Made by a program: the position numbers and the translations under genes. Source: Bdellovibrionales bacterium (lineage in GTDB: Bacteria > Bdellovibrionota > Bdellovibrionia > Bdellovibrionales > JAMPXM01). From it: a stretch of 64,000 nt of DNA. The DNA lies in the NCBI GenBank assembly GCA_005808505.1, contig SYLX01000229.1, positions 1 to 64,000 of the forward strand. Reading direction: 5' to 3'. Positions 24,627-35,101 of the stretch are shown here, piece by piece (within the stretch, counting starts at the first letter, position 1; each line of letters starts with the position of its first letter). The notes beneath the pieces were generated by a model. That model was not told the origin of the DNA. It saw only the letters and a program-made list of their open reading frames with translations, and did not search any database.

Positions 24627-24659
24627 GACCGTCTTTGTTACTATGTAACAAAGACGGTC
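24627..24659. repeat. Perfect 15-bp hairpin, 3-nt loop
   Basis: GACCGTCTTTGTTAC (24627-24641) and its exact complement (24645-24659) flank TAT. It begins seven bases after the msrB stop, so it may terminate or stabilise that transcript, though no U-run follows. The inner part is the GTTAC-TAT-GTAAC palindrome also seen at 24564-24576. Confidence 0.8.
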
Positions 24660-24665
24660 GCCGTA

Positions 24666-25220
24666 CTAGGGGCTCTTTTTGAAGAGATGAGCGAATTCTC
24701 CGTAACCTTCCTTCTCCAGGTCCTCGACCGGGATAAAGCGAAGAGCTGCCGAGTTGATGCAGTAACGTTGTCCTGTTGGCTGGGGACCATCTTCAAAAAC
24801 GTGTCCCAAATGCGAGTCTGCGTGTTTACTCCGAACTTCCGTACGGGTCATGAAAAGGGAGCGATCCGTTTTCTCCGTCACGTTTTCCTTTTTCAAGGGA
24901 CGCGTGAAGCTCGGCCAGCCGCTTCCGGAATCATATTTATCGAGCGAGCTAAAAAGAGGCTCACCCGAAACGACATCAACGTAAATACCGGGACGCTTGT
25001 TATCCCAGAATTCGTTTTGGAAGGCGCGCTCAGTTCCCTCTTTCTGCGTCACTTTGAACTGAAGAGGCGAGAGTTTCGATTCAAGATCACCAACGCCGGG
25101 TTTTTTGAATTTTGTTGAGTCCCAAGCCATCACTTCTCCTCCGTAAAATCCGCAGACGAAGGCCAATAACAAGGCAGCTCTCCGCCAATTACACCTTTGT
25201 CCTCGATCATTTTGGGCCAT
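24666..25220 (-). CDS. msrB: Exported peptide-methionine (R)-sulfoxide reductase
   Basis: 184 residues from the ATG at 25220, which has GAGGAGG five bases upstream. A signal peptide ([19 protein letters not shown]) precedes the MsrB fold. The signature [14 protein letters not shown], the [14 protein letters not shown] segment and the catalytic Cys in [13 protein letters not shown] are all present. The pair of CxxC zinc-binding motifs found in many MsrB proteins is missing (the position before PLFSS reads VDVVSGE), so this is the zinc-free form. It reduces methionine-R-sulfoxide in oxidised envelope proteins. No msrA or electron-donor gene is adjacent. Confidence 0.9.
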   Translation of the reverse strand: MAQNDRGQRCNWRRAALLLAFVCGFYGGEVMAWDSTKFKKPGVGDLESKLSPLQFKVTQKEGTERAFQNEFWDNKRPGIYVDVVSGEPLFSSLDKYDSGSGWPSFTRPLKKENVTEKTDRSLFMTRTEVRSKHADSHLGHVFEDGPQPTGQRYCINSAALRFIPVEDLEKEGYGEFAHLFKKSP

Positions 25221-25404
25221 TGCGACCTCCTCAGAATCCGCGATCAACATAGATCATACGCTGTCATGAGGCGAACGGTTACAGGCCCCCAAAACTTACG
25301 AGATTCAATAGTTTGAATTAGCCGAACCGTAACCTTTTCCAACCCTCTCGTCCATTTTGATACCGGTTGACAGAAATCCACCCTCGTTCCAGATTGCGCA
25401 CGTC

Positions 25405-27582
25405 GTGCAACGAAGAAAAACGGCCTTTTTCCAATACATGCCTCTTTTGTTTGCGGTTGTTGCCGGCTACTTTCTCGTGGGCCCAACGGCCCATGCCCAC
25501 ACATCGGCAACTAAAGAACAGCATCTTCATGTTCGAGTCGGAACGGAAACTGATTTCCCGCCCTACCAGATGGTTGACGCTCAAGGAAACCCGCAAGGTT
25601 ACGCGATCGATTTGATCCGCGCGGTGGCGAAGCAATCGAATCTGGAACTCGAGTTCACCGTCGGACCTTGGGCGGAAATTCGCCAAGATGTTGAAGACGC
25701 GAAAATCGACGTGCTTCCGCTGATGACAAAATCGCCGGAGCGACAGGGACGCGTCGACTTCTCCGACACGCACATCATCGCTTACGATGCGATCTTCGTT
25801 CACAAAGACTCGGCTTCGGTGATCAAGTCGGATCGCGATTTGTTTGGTAAACGCATTGTCGTTATTAAGGGCGACTATGCCGAAGATTACTTGAAAAGTG
25901 GTGATCATCGGAATCGTTATGATGCGCAGATCATTGCGGCGAGAACTTTGTTTGATGCGCTGAAGCTGCTGTCAATGGGCGAAGGCGACGCACTTGTTTG
26001 CTCTCAAGTCGCAGGCTTGAGCGCGATTCAACACAAAGGCTTCGAATCGATTCAGCTCGCCGAGCGTCCCTTGTTCGGAACTTACTCTCGTGAGTATGCT
26101 TTCGCGGTCCGAAAAGGTGACCGTGAACTTCTCAATCGCCTCAACGAAGGCCTCAAAGCTGTTATCGCAAATGGCGAATACGGCGGCATCTACGAGAAAT
26201 GGTTCTCGCACCTTGATCCAAACACCCGGCGCCAAGCCGAACTCCAAAGGCGCATGAGCATCGTTCTGCTCATCGCGATCGCGATCGCCGCGATCTCGAC
26301 GATTGCCGTTTTCTTCTTCAAACGAGAAGTGAATCGTAAAACACGATCTCTCATGCACGCACAAACGCAGTTTAAGCGTCTGGTCGACAATCTTCCCGGC
26401 GCTGTCTTCCGTTCTTGCCGTCGCGACGGCGAATGGTACTTCGAGTATCTGAGCGATGCGACCGAGAGGATCATGGGGTATCCCGCGAGTGAGTTTATCG
26501 GCGCAGGTAATCCGCGCTTCCGGGAGATTGTCCATCCCGAGGATCTCGCACTCATCGACCGCGTCTGTCGCGAAAGCTCCTCGGGTCCGTTCCGGCGCTT
26601 CGAGATCGACTTCCGCGTTATCGCAAAAGACGGAACAACCCGTTGGTTACATGCACGCGGAACGTCGCTCACTGACGACGGCATTGGGAATTCCGGCGCG
26701 AATCATCCGGTTGAAACCACGACGCTTGATGGCATCGTGCTCGATATCACCGAGCAAAAACGCGTAGCTGATCTTCTTACTCAACAACAATCGAAGATGG
26801 CGTCTTCTGCTCGCCTATCGGCTCTCGGCGAAATGGCGGGCGGGATCGCGCACGAAATCAATAACCCCTTGGCGATCATCAATCTCCGTACGCATCAGCT
26901 CTCGCAACTGGCTGAAAAAGGCGACGTTCGCTCACGAGACGCGCTTACGATCGCGCAAGGAATCGAATCCACCTCGATCCGCATTTCAAAAATCATCAAA
27001 TCACTTCAGACCGTCGCTCGAGAATCGGAGCATGATCCGTTTGAGCGTGTTCCTTTGAAAGCCATCATCGGCGATGCGTTCGAGCTCTGTTATCAGCGCA
27101 TGAAAAAGCACGGAATCGACGTCATCGTCGATGAGTTCCCCGGTGAGATCGAAGTCGATTGCAAGCGCGTGCAGATCTCGCAAGTTTTGATCAATCTGCT
27201 CAATAACGCGTTTGATGCCGTCGTAAACCTGCCCCAACGTTACATCAGAATTTCGGCGCGCGATCTCGGGGCCCTTGTTGAGATTGCGATTGAAGACAGC
27301 GGTGGCGGCATCCAACCGGCCGTGGCGGAAAAGATTTTCCAGCCTTTCTACACCACAAAAGGCGTCGGCAAAGGCACGGGCCTTGGCTTGAGCATCTCAA
27401 AAGGAATGATCGAAACTCACGGAGGCGAGATCTGGTTAGACACCGATGCTCTCCATACCCGTTTCGTTTTGACACTTCCGAAGCAGCAAAGATTCAATGT
27501 TGAGAGCTTAGGTCAGGAGGTCTCCGCGAACCGTTTCGGCGCTAAACGAAACGTCAGCCATCCTGAACTCACATCCCTTTGA
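25405..27582 (+). CDS. Sensor histidine kinase with periplasmic solute-binding domain and PAS
   Basis: About 725 residues. The GTG at 25405 gives a sensible signal or anchor peptide (RRKTAFFQYMPLLFAVVAG), while a TTG at 25357 is also in frame; neither has a clear ribosome-binding site. Domains: a periplasmic family-3 solute-binding domain (VGTETDFPPYQMVDAQGNPQ ... NGEYGGIYEKWF), a transmembrane helix (MSIVLLIAIAIAAISTIAVF), a PAS domain ending in GIVLDITEQK, and a kinase core with H-box GEMAGGIAHEINNPLA, N-box QVLINLLNNAFDAV and G-box GKGTGLGLSISKGM. The periplasmic domain probably senses an amino acid. No response regulator is adjacent, so its partner is elsewhere. Confidence 0.9.
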   Translation: MQRRKTAFFQYMPLLFAVVAGYFLVGPTAHAHTSATKEQHLHVRVGTETDFPPYQMVDAQGNPQGYAIDLIRAVAKQSNLELEFTVGPWAEIRQDVEDAKIDVLPLMTKSPERQGRVDFSDTHIIAYDAIFVHKDSASVIKSDRDLFGKRIVVIKGDYAEDYLKSGDHRNRYDAQIIAARTLFDALKLLSMGEGDALVCSQVAGLSAIQHKGFESIQLAERPLFGTYSREYAFAVRKGDRELLNRLNEGLKAVIANGEYGGIYEKWFSHLDPNTRRQAELQRRMSIVLLIAIAIAAISTIAVFFFKREVNRKTRSLMHAQTQFKRLVDNLPGAVFRSCRRDGEWYFEYLSDATERIMGYPASEFIGAGNPRFREIVHPEDLALIDRVCRESSSGPFRRFEIDFRVIAKDGTTRWLHARGTSLTDDGIGNSGANHPVETTTLDGIVLDITEQKRVADLLTQQQSKMASSARLSALGEMAGGIAHEINNPLAIINLRTHQLSQLAEKGDVRSRDALTIAQGIESTSIRISKIIKSLQTVARESEHDPFERVPLKAIIGDAFELCYQRMKKHGIDVIVDEFPGEIEVDCKRVQISQVLINLLNNAFDAVVNLPQRYIRISARDLGALVEIAIEDSGGGIQPAVAEKIFQPFYTTKGVGKGTGLGLSISKGMIETHGGEIWLDTDALHTRFVLTLPKQQRFNVESLGQEVSANRFGAKRNVSHPELTSL

Positions 27583-27839
27583 GACCTCTCTAACTTCCAT
27601 CCGCTTCACTCCGTTTAGGCGCACCGCTTAATGTCTCATCTCGAGACGGGGTCGCGTTCGTCAACAAGCTCGACAGTTTCTCGATCTCCATCGGACTAAA
27701 ACGGTCTAGTTCAGTGCTGAATTAGAGAAAAACCGGGGCGAATCGGGATTTCTTCATTTTTCCAACTAGACCCTGCGAGAACCATCCGAAGAAATAGGCG
27801 TCACAAACGACAATCGAACCCTAACAGGAGTGCGGAGCT

Positions 27840-28091
27840 ATGAAACGTTTCAGATACTTTGCCTACGCGGCGATCTGGCTCGTGATCTTCGGATGGAGCC
27901 GCAGTTCCGAAACAAAGACCGTCGTTGGCTACAACGAACACGGTCAGCGCGTAGAAAGAGCGGCCGCTCGCTCGGGCGAACTTTGCGCGGCTTCGGGTTC
28001 CTATTTTGCGGCTATGTGCGAAGACTCAGGCTTTGAAGTCCTGATCGCGTCGAAATGCCAAACCCTTTGCTCGGGCCCGGTAGATCCCTAA
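27840..28091 (+). CDS. Small exported cysteine-containing protein
   Basis: 83 residues, AGGAG nine bases before the ATG. A signal-like N-terminus (MKRFRYFAYAAIWLVIFGWS) precedes a short mature part with four Cys (GELCAAS, AAMCEDS, ASKCQTLC), suited to two disulphides. Function unknown. The 257 bases upstream contain only a weak near-palindrome, CTAGTTCAG/CTGAATTAG, at about 27706-27725. Confidence 0.6.
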   Translation: MKRFRYFAYAAIWLVIFGWSRSSETKTVVGYNEHGQRVERAAARSGELCAASGSYFAAMCEDSGFEVLIASKCQTLCSGPVDP

Positions 28092-28179
28092 TCATTTGGT
28101 TCGCCGAGCTGTGAGCCGTCTCCTGATAAGCGAACACTTGAGTTGGTGAACTCGCTCCCATCGGGTATAGTCCCGACCA

Positions 28180-29793
<1,614 letters not shown>

Positions 29794-29799
<6 letters not shown>

Positions 29800-30789
29800 T
29801 TCCGTCAAAACACCGAGAACTCCGTTAACGACTTCGGCCATGCGGCCGAAGTCGAGCGTATCGGGAGTATCGGTTTCTTTGTGGTAATTGTCGTTCCGGA
29901 ACATAGCCGTGTCCGTGATCATCACGGCCGGAATACCGCGATGCCAGTAATTCACGTGATCACTTAAACCGACGCCCGGGAAGCGCCCCGGTGCATTGAG
30001 CGATTCTACGGGAATCGAAGCCCGACTTCTCATCAAGGTTTTCACCTGTCTCGTCACCATCCAACTTTTCGGATTGCCGATGACGGCGATGAAATTTCCG
30101 ACGTTCGGGTAAAGGTATTTGAGCGAAGGAACTGGAAAGTTCTGCGAGTTCGGTTGATCGCTGAAGTACCCAATCATCTCCAAGCTGATCATGAGTTTTA
30201 TCTTCGCTTTTTCCGGAAGCAGACTTTCGGCATGAACCGCACTCCCCATTTGATTCGTTCCGAAAAACGGGGGCTCTTCCGTCGTGTACGCGACGAAATC
30301 AATCCTCTTATCACTCGGCGTGCGGGGCTTCATGAGACGCGTGAGTTCTAAGAGACCCGCTACGCCGCTGGCATTGTCGTCTGCTCCGGGCTGCTCTTCG
30401 TGGACGTCGTAATGGGCCCCCACGACGATCCGACTGGGCGCATCTTCGGGACCAACGGTGACGATCAGGTTTTCGTAAGTGGCGCCACCGGCTTCAAAGC
30501 GCTGCGAGGTCACGACGTACCCTTGATCCGACCAAACTTTTTTTATGTACTCGCCTGCCCTCGATAGGGATTGCTGATTCCGAAAATTGCGCGCCGGAGA
30601 AATCGAAGCGAGCTGTCTCACATGTCGTTCGAGGTCCTGAGAGCTCGCTTCTTTGAGTCGATCCGTAGGGCGCGCGGTGCTGGACTCGAATTCTGGATTC
30701 GTCAGGAAGGCCACGACCAATGGAATGAGAATGAGAAAAAGAAAAAACCCCTTCACGATCGCGCGACGGAGATCATCGAAAAAACTCAA
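29794..30789 (-). CDS. M28-family zinc peptidase, membrane-anchored or exported
   Basis: 331 residues with a TTG start supported by GAGAGGAG six bases upstream; TTG overlaps the MBL gene's stop (TTGA). One N-terminal hydrophobic helix (VKGFFLFLILIPLVVAFL) anchors or exports it. The two-zinc site is complete: VGAHYDVH, PGADDNASGVAG, YTTEEPPFFG and YHKETDTPDTLDF. The family includes aminopeptidases and glutaminyl cyclases. It is translationally coupled to the upstream MBL-fold lipoprotein, so both probably serve the envelope. Confidence 0.88.
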
Positions 30790-31871
30790 CTGCCGCTCCT
30801 CTCAAAATGATTCTCGGACCCTTTGTAGCGAACCGTTTCACCGGTTTCAGGCGCAAGAAACTCGCTCGTTTTAACGCTGGCCGAATCCTCGGTCGAAGGC
30901 TGCGCGCGGAGAAGTTTTAAACCCTCCGTTAACACAGTCGCTGGCTCATCGATGCCTTCGTTTGTCAGTTGGAAGGTTCCGTAATGAGTTCCGAGAGCCC
31001 TAGGATGACCTAAATCTTTCCAAGCGAGAAGCGCATCTTCAGGACTCATGTGCGCTTCCTTCATAAACCAACGCGGCTCGTAGGCGCCGATCGGGAGAAT
31101 CGAAAGCTGAAACAAACCCAACCGATCCCGAATGGCTTTGAAATGCGGTCCGTAACCAGTGTCGCCCGCAAAGAGCGTTTTGACGCCGCCGGCTTCAAAG
31201 ACCCAAGACGACCAAAGAGCTTCGTTTCGATCGAATAGACCGCGAGCCGACCAGTGCTGACTAGGTGTCGCCGTGATTCTTACGTTTGAGCCGATGGCTC
31301 GCGATTCCCACCAATCGAGCTCTTCAACGTTGGGGAGGTCTTTGAGAAGTTTTTTGTTCCCGAGCGGAACGAGGATAAGAGTTTTGTCTCGCTCGGAGAT
31401 CGCGCGAATAGAGGCAACGTCGAGATGATCGTAGTGGTTATGGCTGACGACTATGACATCGATGGGTGGAAGTTCATTTATCGTGAGCCCCGGTGGTCGC
31501 ACTCGCTTGGGTCCGGCCCACGATACAGGGCTCGCACGCTCCGAGAAGATCGGGTCGGTCAACACGTTGAAGGGGCGTTCTTGATCAACGCTTGAAAACT
31601 GAAGAAGATGAGTGGCGTGTCCGATGAAAGTGATGTGCGCATCACCTGTCGCGACCTTGTGAGGCAGCTTGGGCTGCTCCCGGTTATCGAGACGCTCGGG
31701 CCAACCTTTCACGCCGCCTGCCATCTTCCAGCGAACGAGATCAAGAAAGCCTTTTTCCACCTTTACGCCGGGATTGAAAAACTTCTTTCCGTCGAAATGA
31801 TCTGATTTCGAATAAGGAGGAGTTGAACATCCCGTGGCGAAAAAAAGCATGAGAGAAGCTACGCGACCCAT
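30786..31871 (-). CDS. MBL-fold lipoprotein hydrolase (NAPE-PLD/UlaG-like)
   Basis: About 361 residues from the ATG at 31871, which has AAGAG upstream at six bases; an ATG two codons earlier abuts it. A lipobox FFATGC puts the acylated Cys at residue 15. The metallo-beta-lactamase fold is shown by FIGHATHLLQF, VSHNHYDHLDVASI (HxHxDH), ATPSQHWSARGLFDR, LFAGDTGYGPHF and LGTHYGTFQL. The layout resembles N-acylphosphatidylethanolamine phospholipase D and outer-membrane ComEC/UlaG relatives, so a lipid or phosphodiester substrate is likely. Coupled to the M28 peptidase gene by a four-base overlap. Confidence 0.85.
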   Translation of the reverse strand: MGRVASLMLFFATGCSTPPYSKSDHFDGKKFFNPGVKVEKGFLDLVRWKMAGGVKGWPERLDNREQPKLPHKVATGDAHITFIGHATHLLQFSSVDQERPFNVLTDPIFSERASPVSWAGPKRVRPPGLTINELPPIDVIVVSHNHYDHLDVASIRAISERDKTLILVPLGNKKLLKDLPNVEELDWWESRAIGSNVRITATPSQHWSARGLFDRNEALWSSWVFEAGGVKTLFAGDTGYGPHFKAIRDRLGLFQLSILPIGAYEPRWFMKEAHMSPEDALLAWKDLGHPRALGTHYGTFQLTNEGIDEPATVLTEGLKLLRAQPSTEDSASVKTSEFLAPETGETVRYKGSENHFERSGS

Positions 31872-31917
31872 CGTCATCTCTTCATCATCGGCTGAGGCGA
31901 CCTAGGCGTCAACGTTC

Positions 31918-33273
31918 TCAGAAGATCAAGGTAGCTCCGACCCAACTCGAAAAATTGCGATCGAGGTACACATTGCCCGCAACCCAACCATCGGTTTTCG
32001 CCTCGAGACCCCAGTGAGTTTCGAAATTTTTAGAAATAGGATATCCCAGCTCAACCGACGCGAGGGCGCCTAGGTCGTCTTCCGTTGATTTCACCCGCTG
32101 GTTACGGGGTTGCAGCCAAACGTTTGCTTTAGCGGAGATATTGTAACGACCATCGGAAAGCGGATATCTGATGAGCTCGGCGCTGAGACCCGGAAAATAG
32201 CGAACAGCGTTGACGAAGTTCTGCAACTTAAAGAGCCAATTCTTTTCTGCCTGCTTGAGAAAAAGGTTTCCTTCGATGCTGTAACCAAACGAAGTGATAT
32301 GGTGGCGTAGGTTGAGATTCCATTTGTCACCGTAGCCGAAGATTCCGCCTTGAAATTCATCAAAGTAGATGAGGAAAGGATCTAGCAAGTTGATCAGCGA
32401 CAAGTTGGCTTGGAGTCTGAGGAACGACTTCTCCTCTTCGGAGAGATCCGAAAACTTCCGGTAGCGATTGATGCCGACACCCGAAGGATGAGGTCCGCGA
32501 GCTGAGTAAGGTTCGTCGGGGCGGTAAAGATCATAGACCCATGCCGTACAATCGAGTCCCGTGAAGTCCCGCTTGAGAAGATTGACTCCGTCGGCTTCGT
32601 TTTCCTCTTCCGTGATCGAATCTGCCGCCCCCGAGGCGCAGGTCTGTAAATAAAAAATATTGTTCACGTGGTTCATCCAGAGAACTAGCTTGTCCCAACT
32701 TGGCGTTTGGAAGAAAAATCGACGCTTCTCAAGAAGTAGATTCTGCTCGTACTGCGACTCGATGCCAGCGGTGCTCAATCGAGCTTGTTCGGCGGGATGA
32801 TCACGCTTGAGTCTTTCTAAATCTTCATCTCGAACGTGACTGACGGCGATCACACTTTGTCCAATTGGAAAGTTGTAGGTGTCGTTGTAGCTCCCGATTT
32901 TGCGCCGACTCATGACGGCGCGGTGCCACTCTTCGTGCAGCCACGTTGAACTTAACGGCAGCGTTGCGGTGACAAGATCGAAGAGCGCGATACCGAGGCG
33001 TGGTCCGAGCGTTGGTTCTTCCGATCGACCGATCGCAAAGTGCACGCCTTGATAAAAGTTGGTCGAAAGTGAAAGCGATTGACGCATGCTCGGGAACTCG
33101 AAGCCACTGCCGATCGAATTAAATGGAACGTCGAGCAAAGGAAAGTCGAGGATCAAAGGAGCTCGCTCGTGCGCATCGTTCGATTCCTGACTCTGCGCCT
33201 TCTGGGCGTAGGTCGAGAGCATCGCAAAAAGTGCGTAAGAAGAAATCAGGATCGAAGCCTTCATCTTTTTCAT
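31918..33273 (-). CDS. Exported barrel-like protein with an HExxH motif
   Basis: 451 residues. A signal peptide (MKKMKASILISSYALFAMLS, ending near SQE) leads a mature chain with LSSTWLHEEWHRAVMSRRK, a potential zinc-peptidase HExxH at 113-117. A soluble segment (residues about 140-270) holds Cys residues and a Glu-rich run (ITEEENEADG). The C-terminal half consists of amphipathic strands (WNLNLRHHITSFGYSIEGNL, RYNISAKANVWLQPR) and ends WVGATLIF, typical of outer-membrane barrels. I do not recognise the family. HExxH could be structural rather than catalytic. Confidence 0.7.
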   Translation of the reverse strand: MKKMKASILISSYALFAMLSTYAQKAQSQESNDAHERAPLILDFPLLDVPFNSIGSGFEFPSMRQSLSLSTNFYQGVHFAIGRSEEPTLGPRLGIALFDLVTATLPLSSTWLHEEWHRAVMSRRKIGSYNDTYNFPIGQSVIAVSHVRDEDLERLKRDHPAEQARLSTAGIESQYEQNLLLEKRRFFFQTPSWDKLVLWMNHVNNIFYLQTCASGAADSITEEENEADGVNLLKRDFTGLDCTAWVYDLYRPDEPYSARGPHPSGVGINRYRKFSDLSEEEKSFLRLQANLSLINLLDPFLIYFDEFQGGIFGYGDKWNLNLRHHITSFGYSIEGNLFLKQAEKNWLFKLQNFVNAVRYFPGLSAELIRYPLSDGRYNISAKANVWLQPRNQRVKSTEDDLGALASVELGYPISKNFETHWGLEAKTDGWVAGNVYLDRNFSSWVGATLIF

Positions 33274-33494
33274 GTTTCGAGGTTTAGCACGGAGTTTCCG
33301 CGTTGGCGACTTCGGGGAAATCCGAATTTGTGTGGCGTGCGTTGACGTTCGATCACTGCGGGACCCCGACTTTGGACGTGTCGCAGGCGAATCGATGGAG
33401 GAAGCTTGCCGTGACCATTTGTCACCTCGGCGTTAGGCCTCTTCAGTAACCGGGTTGTTTCGCCGATCCGTTATTGATCTCAGGAGGTTGGAAG

Positions 33495-34592
33495 TTGAAA
33501 CAATGGGTACAAAAGCTGATCGATCAGCTCGACTTGGGTGCTTCCGAGAAATCGAAAAGCCGTCCAAAACTTTCCGATGAGCGCGCAACGCTCCTCTACC
33601 TCATCGACATCTACAACAAGAACCTCGTCGACATCGACACTCATCCGATTCGTCGCGTACGCGAACAACTTGATGAGTTCACGCGTGAACTCGTCGGCGC
33701 GGGTAAAGAAGAGTCGGAAAAGGTGCTCTTCCGTTTCCGCCAGTTTTTCTCCGGTTACCGCGTGGCTGAATACACTTACATTCGCAAAAACTTCGAGGAC
33801 TTCAAAGGTATCATTTGGAACTTCGTTGAGCACATGAGCGAAGACTTCCAACATGAACAAACGGATGACAAGGAAGTTCAATCGAATCTCGAGCAGCTGA
33901 AAGAAGCGGTGGAGACGGATTCGATCGATCTCTTGCGAGCTAAGTCGAAGGAGTTCATTCACTTCTACGTTGAGCATCAGACGAAGCGTGAGCAGCGCCG
34001 CTCAAAGCGCATGAAGAACGTGCGCAAGAACTTAGATCAAGTGAAGAAACAACTCGTCGAAGCTGATCGCACGATGCGTTTGGACCACCTCACCCAAGCT
34101 TACAACCGCCGTAGCTTCGATGAGCAGATGAAGCAGCAGTTCAACTTGCACACGCTTGAAGAGGCGCCGGTTACCCTCGTGTCGATGGACATCGACTTCT
34201 TCAAAAAGATTAATGATACCTACGGCCACGACATCGGCGATTTCGTATTGAAAGAATGCGTACGCATTCTACAAGGTGTTTTTGCCCAGGAAACCGATTT
34301 CGTAGCCCGTATCGGTGGCGAAGAGTTTGCGATCGTTCTTGCGGATCACGCACTTCCCCAAGCGATCAAGCGCGCGGAAGAAGCGATGACGAAGATCCGC
34401 AAAGAAGTTTTCGTGAAAGACAACATGGAACTTCGATTCACGGTTTCAATGGGGATTGCGCAGCTCAACACTGGCGAGACGGTTGATCAATGGATGAAGC
34501 GCGCTGATAGCGCTCTCTATGAATCGAAGAACTCCGGTCGCAACCGGTATACGGTTTCGCCCTCGCCCGCAGAGATGGACAAGGTCGCTTAA
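33495..34592 (+). CDS. Diguanylate cyclase (GGEEF)
   Basis: 365 residues from the TTG at 33495, which has AGGAGG seven bases upstream and fits better than the upstream TTG at 33474. The N-terminal 190 residues are helical and charged without membrane segments, so the protein is cytosolic and the input is unknown. The GGDEF domain has DHLTQAYNRRSFDEQM, MDIDFFKKINDTYGHDIGDF and the active-site RIGGEEFAIVL (GGEEF at 274-278). The product-inhibition I-site (RxxD five residues before) is absent (QETD), so no RxxD feedback is expected. It makes c-di-GMP. The last four bases overlap the convergent gene at 34589. Confidence 0.92.
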   Translation: MKQWVQKLIDQLDLGASEKSKSRPKLSDERATLLYLIDIYNKNLVDIDTHPIRRVREQLDEFTRELVGAGKEESEKVLFRFRQFFSGYRVAEYTYIRKNFEDFKGIIWNFVEHMSEDFQHEQTDDKEVQSNLEQLKEAVETDSIDLLRAKSKEFIHFYVEHQTKREQRRSKRMKNVRKNLDQVKKQLVEADRTMRLDHLTQAYNRRSFDEQMKQQFNLHTLEEAPVTLVSMDIDFFKKINDTYGHDIGDFVLKECVRILQGVFAQETDFVARIGGEEFAIVLADHALPQAIKRAEEAMTKIRKEVFVKDNMELRFTVSMGIAQLNTGETVDQWMKRADSALYESKNSGRNRYTVSPSPAEMDKVA

Positions 34593-34897
34593 AAGTCGTT
34601 CCAACGGTAGATATCGAGACGTAGAGGCCGATGTTCTGCCTTGAGCAGGCAAAAGATACTGCCGTCCGGAAACGACGAAACAATGAAGATGTCGTCATCT
34701 TCCACGGTCACGTTCTTCCCGATTCCCTGAACGAACGGAATGATGAACGCGAGCACATCTGTGACTTCGAAAGCCGGCTCCGCGAAAAAGATGGCGCCGT
34801 CGCGATCGACGTACCTAGCGCTGCCAGGGCGGAACTGAATCGCGATGGCGTCTTCAGGAATGCTTCGGACCCAATTGGCCACTCTCTCGCTCGACAT
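34589..34897 (-). CDS. Small hypothetical protein
   Basis: 102 residues with GAGAGGAG five bases before the ATG, a strong ribosome-binding site that supports a real gene. The sequence (WVRSIPEDAIAIQFRPGSAR, YVDRDGAIFFAEPAFEV, VLAFIIPFVQGIGKNVTVED, ending RLDIYRWNDF) is soluble-looking with no signal peptide. No family is recognised. The stop overlaps the diguanylate cyclase stop by four bases (TTAA). Confidence 0.65.
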   Translation of the reverse strand: MSSERVANWVRSIPEDAIAIQFRPGSARYVDRDGAIFFAEPAFEVTDVLAFIIPFVQGIGKNVTVEDDDIFIVSSFPDGSIFCLLKAEHRPLRLDIYRWNDF

Positions 34898-34946
34898 CTA
34901 AACTCCTCTCGTCTCACTGATTGTGCAATCGAATCGCATCGTTACA

Positions 34947-34985
34947 GCGAGTGTCAAATCTTTAGACACCTGCTTTGCGAGTGTC
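34947..34985 (+). promoter_or_regulatory. Direct repeat GCGAGTGTC, 30 bases apart
   Basis: GCGAGTGTC occurs at 34947-34955 and again at 34977-34985, about three helical turns apart, and GTGTC (34951-34955) can pair with GACAC (34965-34969) between them. They lie 117-155 bases upstream of the RHS-type gene at 35102. Candidate activator sites; no factor can be named. Confidence 0.35.
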
Positions 34986-35101
34986 GATCGAGAATTCGAA
35001 GTTACACCCTCAGAAATCTGACAACAGTCGATCAGGGTTGTCCACTTCTCCTCGTATAAAAGGGCATTCGGCGCGGCTCCGACGTTGCACTAGCGGCGGG
35101 C

